Source: Flectonema sp. DT1601 (Eukaryota > Euglenozoa > Diplonemea > Diplonemida > Diplonemidae). Taken from it: 64,000 nucleotides of DNA. Each line of letters opens with the position of its first letter. Within the stretch, counting starts at the first letter, position 1. The DNA lies in the NCBI GenBank assembly GCA_964019425.1, contig OZ025820.1:868001-932000 (forward strand). Direction: 5' to 3'. The position numbers and the translations under genes are program-made. A model generated the notes under the pieces. That model was not told where the DNA came from. It did not search any database and saw nothing but the letters and a program-made list of their open reading frames with translations. Below, in pieces: positions 61,394 through 64,000 of the stretch.

Positions 61394-62901
61394 ACGATCA
61401 AGAAGATGCCGCCAGTTGGGGTGACTGGGACGAGAATGACGAAGCCGAGCAGACCAAGTGCCTTCTAACAGAAGAAATCTTCCCTTCAGTAGACAAGGCT
61501 ATTGACAGCTGTGAAGGACTTGGGTTGAAGTTTAGACAAAACATTAAAGGGAAGAGTACATACGATAAAATGAAGATTGTGAACTTTATTAGAATGAAGG
61601 CTGCGGAAAAAGAATCAGCGGATTCGATTAACAAAATGATTGAAAAGAAAGAATGGTCAGATGATAAATATCTCACTCCTACTTTGGAATACGATCCTCT
61701 TCTATTCTCACTCGATGAGGAGAGTGATGACGGAGATGAGGCAGCGACTGTCGATGCTCTCCGAGCGGAGAATGAACTTCTAAAAGAGAAGTTGAGAGAA
61801 TACTTAGAACAGGAACATCAAGATCCAGAACCTAAGAAACTTCCAACAGTTAAGGAAGAAGATGATCGATTGTTCTTCAGCGGCTACGGACAGTTCGACA
61901 TCCACGAGACGATGCTCAAAGACATTCCTCGTACCGCTCTTTACAGAACAGCTCTCTCAGAGAACCCAACACTTGTTAGTGGAGCGAAGGTACTCGACCT
62001 TGGATGTGGAACTGGTATTCTCTCTATGTTGGCAGCAACTGGAGGCGCATCACAAGTTGTCGGAGTCGACGCTTCTGAGAGAGTTGCGTATTTCGCCAGT
62101 GAAAATGTAAAGCGTAACGGACTCTCGGGAACGATAAAAATAATAAACAACAAAATCGAAGACGTTGTAAACCCATTCGGAGAAGGAGAGAAAGCAGACG
62201 TCCTGGTATCAGAGTGGATGGGTTATTGTTTACTATTCGAGTCTATGTTGGATTCTGTTATAACAGCTCGTGATACACACCTGAAGCCAGGAGGTGCCAT
62301 TCTACCTGACATCGCTCGTATGTTCGCTGCAGGTATTCGCTACGAAGGAACTGATCTCCAGTTTTGGGATAAAGTTTGGGGTTACGATATGACTGCTATG
62401 CGTGATGAAGTTCAAAAGCAATCTTTAAAAACTGCTGTCGTTACTGACATCAGTGGTTCTCATGTTATCACCAGCACCAGCACCATTCGTACATTTGATT
62501 TATCGACGGTTTCAAAAGAGGAGATTCCATTTACGTCTGACTTTACTTTAAAACCATTTCATGGAACAGAATCAGTGTCAGCAGTAGTGTTGTGGTTCGA
62601 CACGGAATTTTCACCTCGTTATTGCAAAGACCAAAGTGTAACTCTGTCAACATCACCTTATGCAAAGCCAACTCACTGGCATCAGACTTCCCTTCTGTTA
62701 GAAAGCCCAATTGCGATTTCAAAGAAGTCATCTTCGGAAGGTGAGATCGGATCTGAGTCTCGCCCTGCTACTCACATCTCATGTACCATCAGTATTGTTA
62801 AGTGTCAGGCTCATCACAGAGACTTAGATATCTCTCTCACTGTCACACCATTCTGTGGAGATGATGTCGGAAAGACTCAAACCAGAAGTTATATTTTATA
62901 A
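61381..62901 (+). CDS. PRMT3: Protein arginine N-methyltransferase 3
   Basis: 506 residues. The PRMT3-specific N-terminus is present (WGDWDENDEAEQ, then MKIVNFIRMK and DDKYLTPTLEYDPLLF), followed by a coiled coil and the methyltransferase core: SAM motif VLDLGCGTG (204-212), VVGVDAS, double-E loop SEWMGYCLLFESML with Glu278 and Glu287, and the THW loop (THWHQT). It makes asymmetric dimethylarginine, in other organisms on ribosomal protein uS5. The N-terminal C2H2 zinc finger of PRMT3 is degenerate: only one of the four ligands (Cys27) remains, so substrate recruitment through zinc is unlikely. Confidence 0.93.
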   Translation: MEPVNDQEDAASWGDWDENDEAEQTKCLLTEEIFPSVDKAIDSCEGLGLKFRQNIKGKSTYDKMKIVNFIRMKAAEKESADSINKMIEKKEWSDDKYLTPTLEYDPLLFSLDEESDDGDEAATVDALRAENELLKEKLREYLEQEHQDPEPKKLPTVKEEDDRLFFSGYGQFDIHETMLKDIPRTALYRTALSENPTLVSGAKVLDLGCGTGILSMLAATGGASQVVGVDASERVAYFASENVKRNGLSGTIKIINNKIEDVVNPFGEGEKADVLVSEWMGYCLLFESMLDSVITARDTHLKPGGAILPDIARMFAAGIRYEGTDLQFWDKVWGYDMTAMRDEVQKQSLKTAVVTDISGSHVITSTSTIRTFDLSTVSKEEIPFTSDFTLKPFHGTESVSAVVLWFDTEFSPRYCKDQSVTLSTSPYAKPTHWHQTSLLLESPIAISKKSSSEGEIGSESRPATHISCTISIVKCQAHHRDLDISLTVTPFCGDDVGKTQTRSYIL

Positions 62902-63192
62902 AACAAACCCTGTTAATGTGTTCTTAGAGGAGGACAGCCTTTATCGAGTATTCAAGTTTTCTATCCATTTTAGTACTCTTGAGCTCCTCCTTGGTTATAA
63001 TAATGAGACTACAGAGAAGAAAATAAAAAAATAATAAGAAGAGATTAAGGGGAAAAAAAAAGAGGGGGCGGGGGGAATAGAAATGAAACCTTACGACACA
63101 CAAGTAATCAGGACCTCATCAGTTGTGAGAAATATTTATTGTGTTTTAGATAAATTAATATTAACTTCTTAGTAATATAGGTTTACACAAAG
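62902..63192. other. Spacer
   Basis: Purine-rich block with A and G runs (about 63051-63078). No gene. Confidence 0.6.
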
Positions 63193-64000
63193 ATGACAAT
63201 CCGATACAGCAACAACAGTTTTTGGGTAGTTATGGTGAGCAACATAACACGTGGTAGTATCCTACCTGATGTACTACCAGTCGCCTTACTGTCAGCACTC
63301 ATTGGTCTCTGTACATCATTTTGGCATATTGTTTGGAATAGTGGATCTACTGACAGTCCGTTATTCCCTGAGAGAGCACATAAAATGTTAATCGTTCCGT
63401 TGAGTTTTCTTCTTATATTTAGATCAACGATAAGTTATAGTAGGTTTTGGGAAGGTAGGACTCATATTTCTAACCTCGTGAGGGCTACAACTGAATTGAT
63501 AAGACAAACGTGTTCATATATACGACAAGATGTTGAAGACGGTATAGCTGATAGGAAAAGTATCAGAGCATTACTTATAATTACTCTTAGAGTCACTCAG
63601 TTAGAACTCAGTGATGAGAAAACTGATGCAGCGAATCTTGAAAAATGGTGTTCATCGGAACTTGACGTCGCAGCCAGTTCTATTCAACGACCAGACGTAT
63701 TAAATGTGAAAGCATTAGTTCCTGTTTTGGTTACGAAGATTTCATTAATATTATCGAAAGCGAGAGCTGATAGATTAATAAGATCATCGAGACAGCTCAG
63801 CGACATGGATTCCAACCTTCAGTTAGTAATCTCTTCTTGGTTAGCTTGCAGGAAGATTAAAGATACTCCAATGCCATTTCCATACGTTCAAATGCTTTCA
63901 TTCTTTTTAATCGTTTTTGTGCTGACACTTCCGTTTGCGATTGTTCACATGTTTATGTGGACAACTCCAGCAATAGCAGCTGTGGTAACAACGGCTTTGT
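63193..64000 (+). CDS. Bestrophin-family anion channel, 3' partial
   Basis: Open from ATG 63193 to the end of the window (269 codons). Start follows AATATAG by about 12 nt. The family signature RYSNNSFWVVM is at the N-terminus, then a first membrane pair (LPDVLPVALLSALIGLC; MLIVPLSFLLIFRS) with the loop ISYSRFWEGRTHISNLVR, which is the conserved Y-x-R-[FW]-WEGR block of bacterial-type (YneE/ibestrophin) and protist bestrophins. A long helical cytosolic part follows, and the second membrane pair begins near residue 235 (LPFAIVHMFMW). It forms Cl-/HCO3- channels. The C-terminal domain is outside the window. Confidence 0.88.
   Translation, partial: MTIRYSNNSFWVVMVSNITRGSILPDVLPVALLSALIGLCTSFWHIVWNSGSTDSPLFPERAHKMLIVPLSFLLIFRSTISYSRFWEGRTHISNLVRATTELIRQTCSYIRQDVEDGIADRKSIRALLIITLRVTQLELSDEKTDAANLEKWCSSELDVAASSIQRPDVLNVKALVPVLVTKISLILSKARADRLIRSSRQLSDMDSNLQLVISSWLACRKIKDTPMPFPYVQMLSFFLIVFVLTLPFAIVHMFMWTTPAIAAVVTTAL

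Overview
The window is nuclear DNA of a single-celled eukaryote. It carries eukaryotic housekeeping genes (ribosomal protein eL30, an exosome RNase PH subunit, PRMT3, an MCM helicase, OTU1), ER and secretory proteins, short GT-AG introns and A+T-rich spacers full of long poly-T and poly-A tracts. Every supported gene is on the + strand. Nearly every start codon has a pyrimidine-rich stretch ending in AG within about 3 to 60 nt upstream. That layout is what long co-directional gene clusters processed by spliced-leader trans-splicing look like (Euglenozoa, also dinoflagellates and Perkinsus). Frequent cis-introns argue against a trypanosomatid; a diplonemid- or euglenid-like flagellate is my best guess, but the lineage is inferred, not proven. 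The supported introns share an unusual donor, GT-N-TG (GTATG, GTTTG or GTGTG).

Layout: 1-6.5 kb holds the end of a PAP-phosphatase/inositol-phosphatase family gene, an EGF-like single-pass receptor and a large alpha-2/delta-like (VWA_N-VWA-Cache) surface protein. 7-20.5 kb is a dense run: class III CoA-transferase, a 42-residue membrane protein, a carbonyl-reductase-like SDR, a WW-domain coiled-coil protein, a bacterial-type SMR transporter, a divergent MCM, the LYR protein ETFRF1, quinone oxidoreductase and OTU1. 20.9-31.4 kb encodes a coiled-coil membrane protein, an AGC kinase, a membrane RING protein, an ER-retained MANF-like protein and a pseudo-cyclase/kinase fusion. 31.4-44 kb is a 12.6-kb gene desert made of homopolymer tracts and unusually many perfect hairpins. 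44-64 kb resumes with eL30, a LYR-domain protein, Rrp46, a ubiquitin-like/LRR protein, a secreted LRR protein, an RNF141-like RING protein followed directly by a decayed 28S rRNA piece, an ankyrin-like protein, a GC-rich GH116-like secreted glycosidase, PRMT3 and the start of a bestrophin.

The genes do not form an obvious pathway. Several are mitochondrial (ETFRF1, QOR, the LYR fusion protein), several act in the ER or at the surface, and the neighbourhood looks like a co-transcribed but functionally mixed cluster. No virus-like element was recognised. The most interesting items are the directional cluster with its splice signals, the uniform GT-N-TG donors, a 52-nt repeat present twice upstream of genes, the rRNA fossil, and the hairpin-studded desert.
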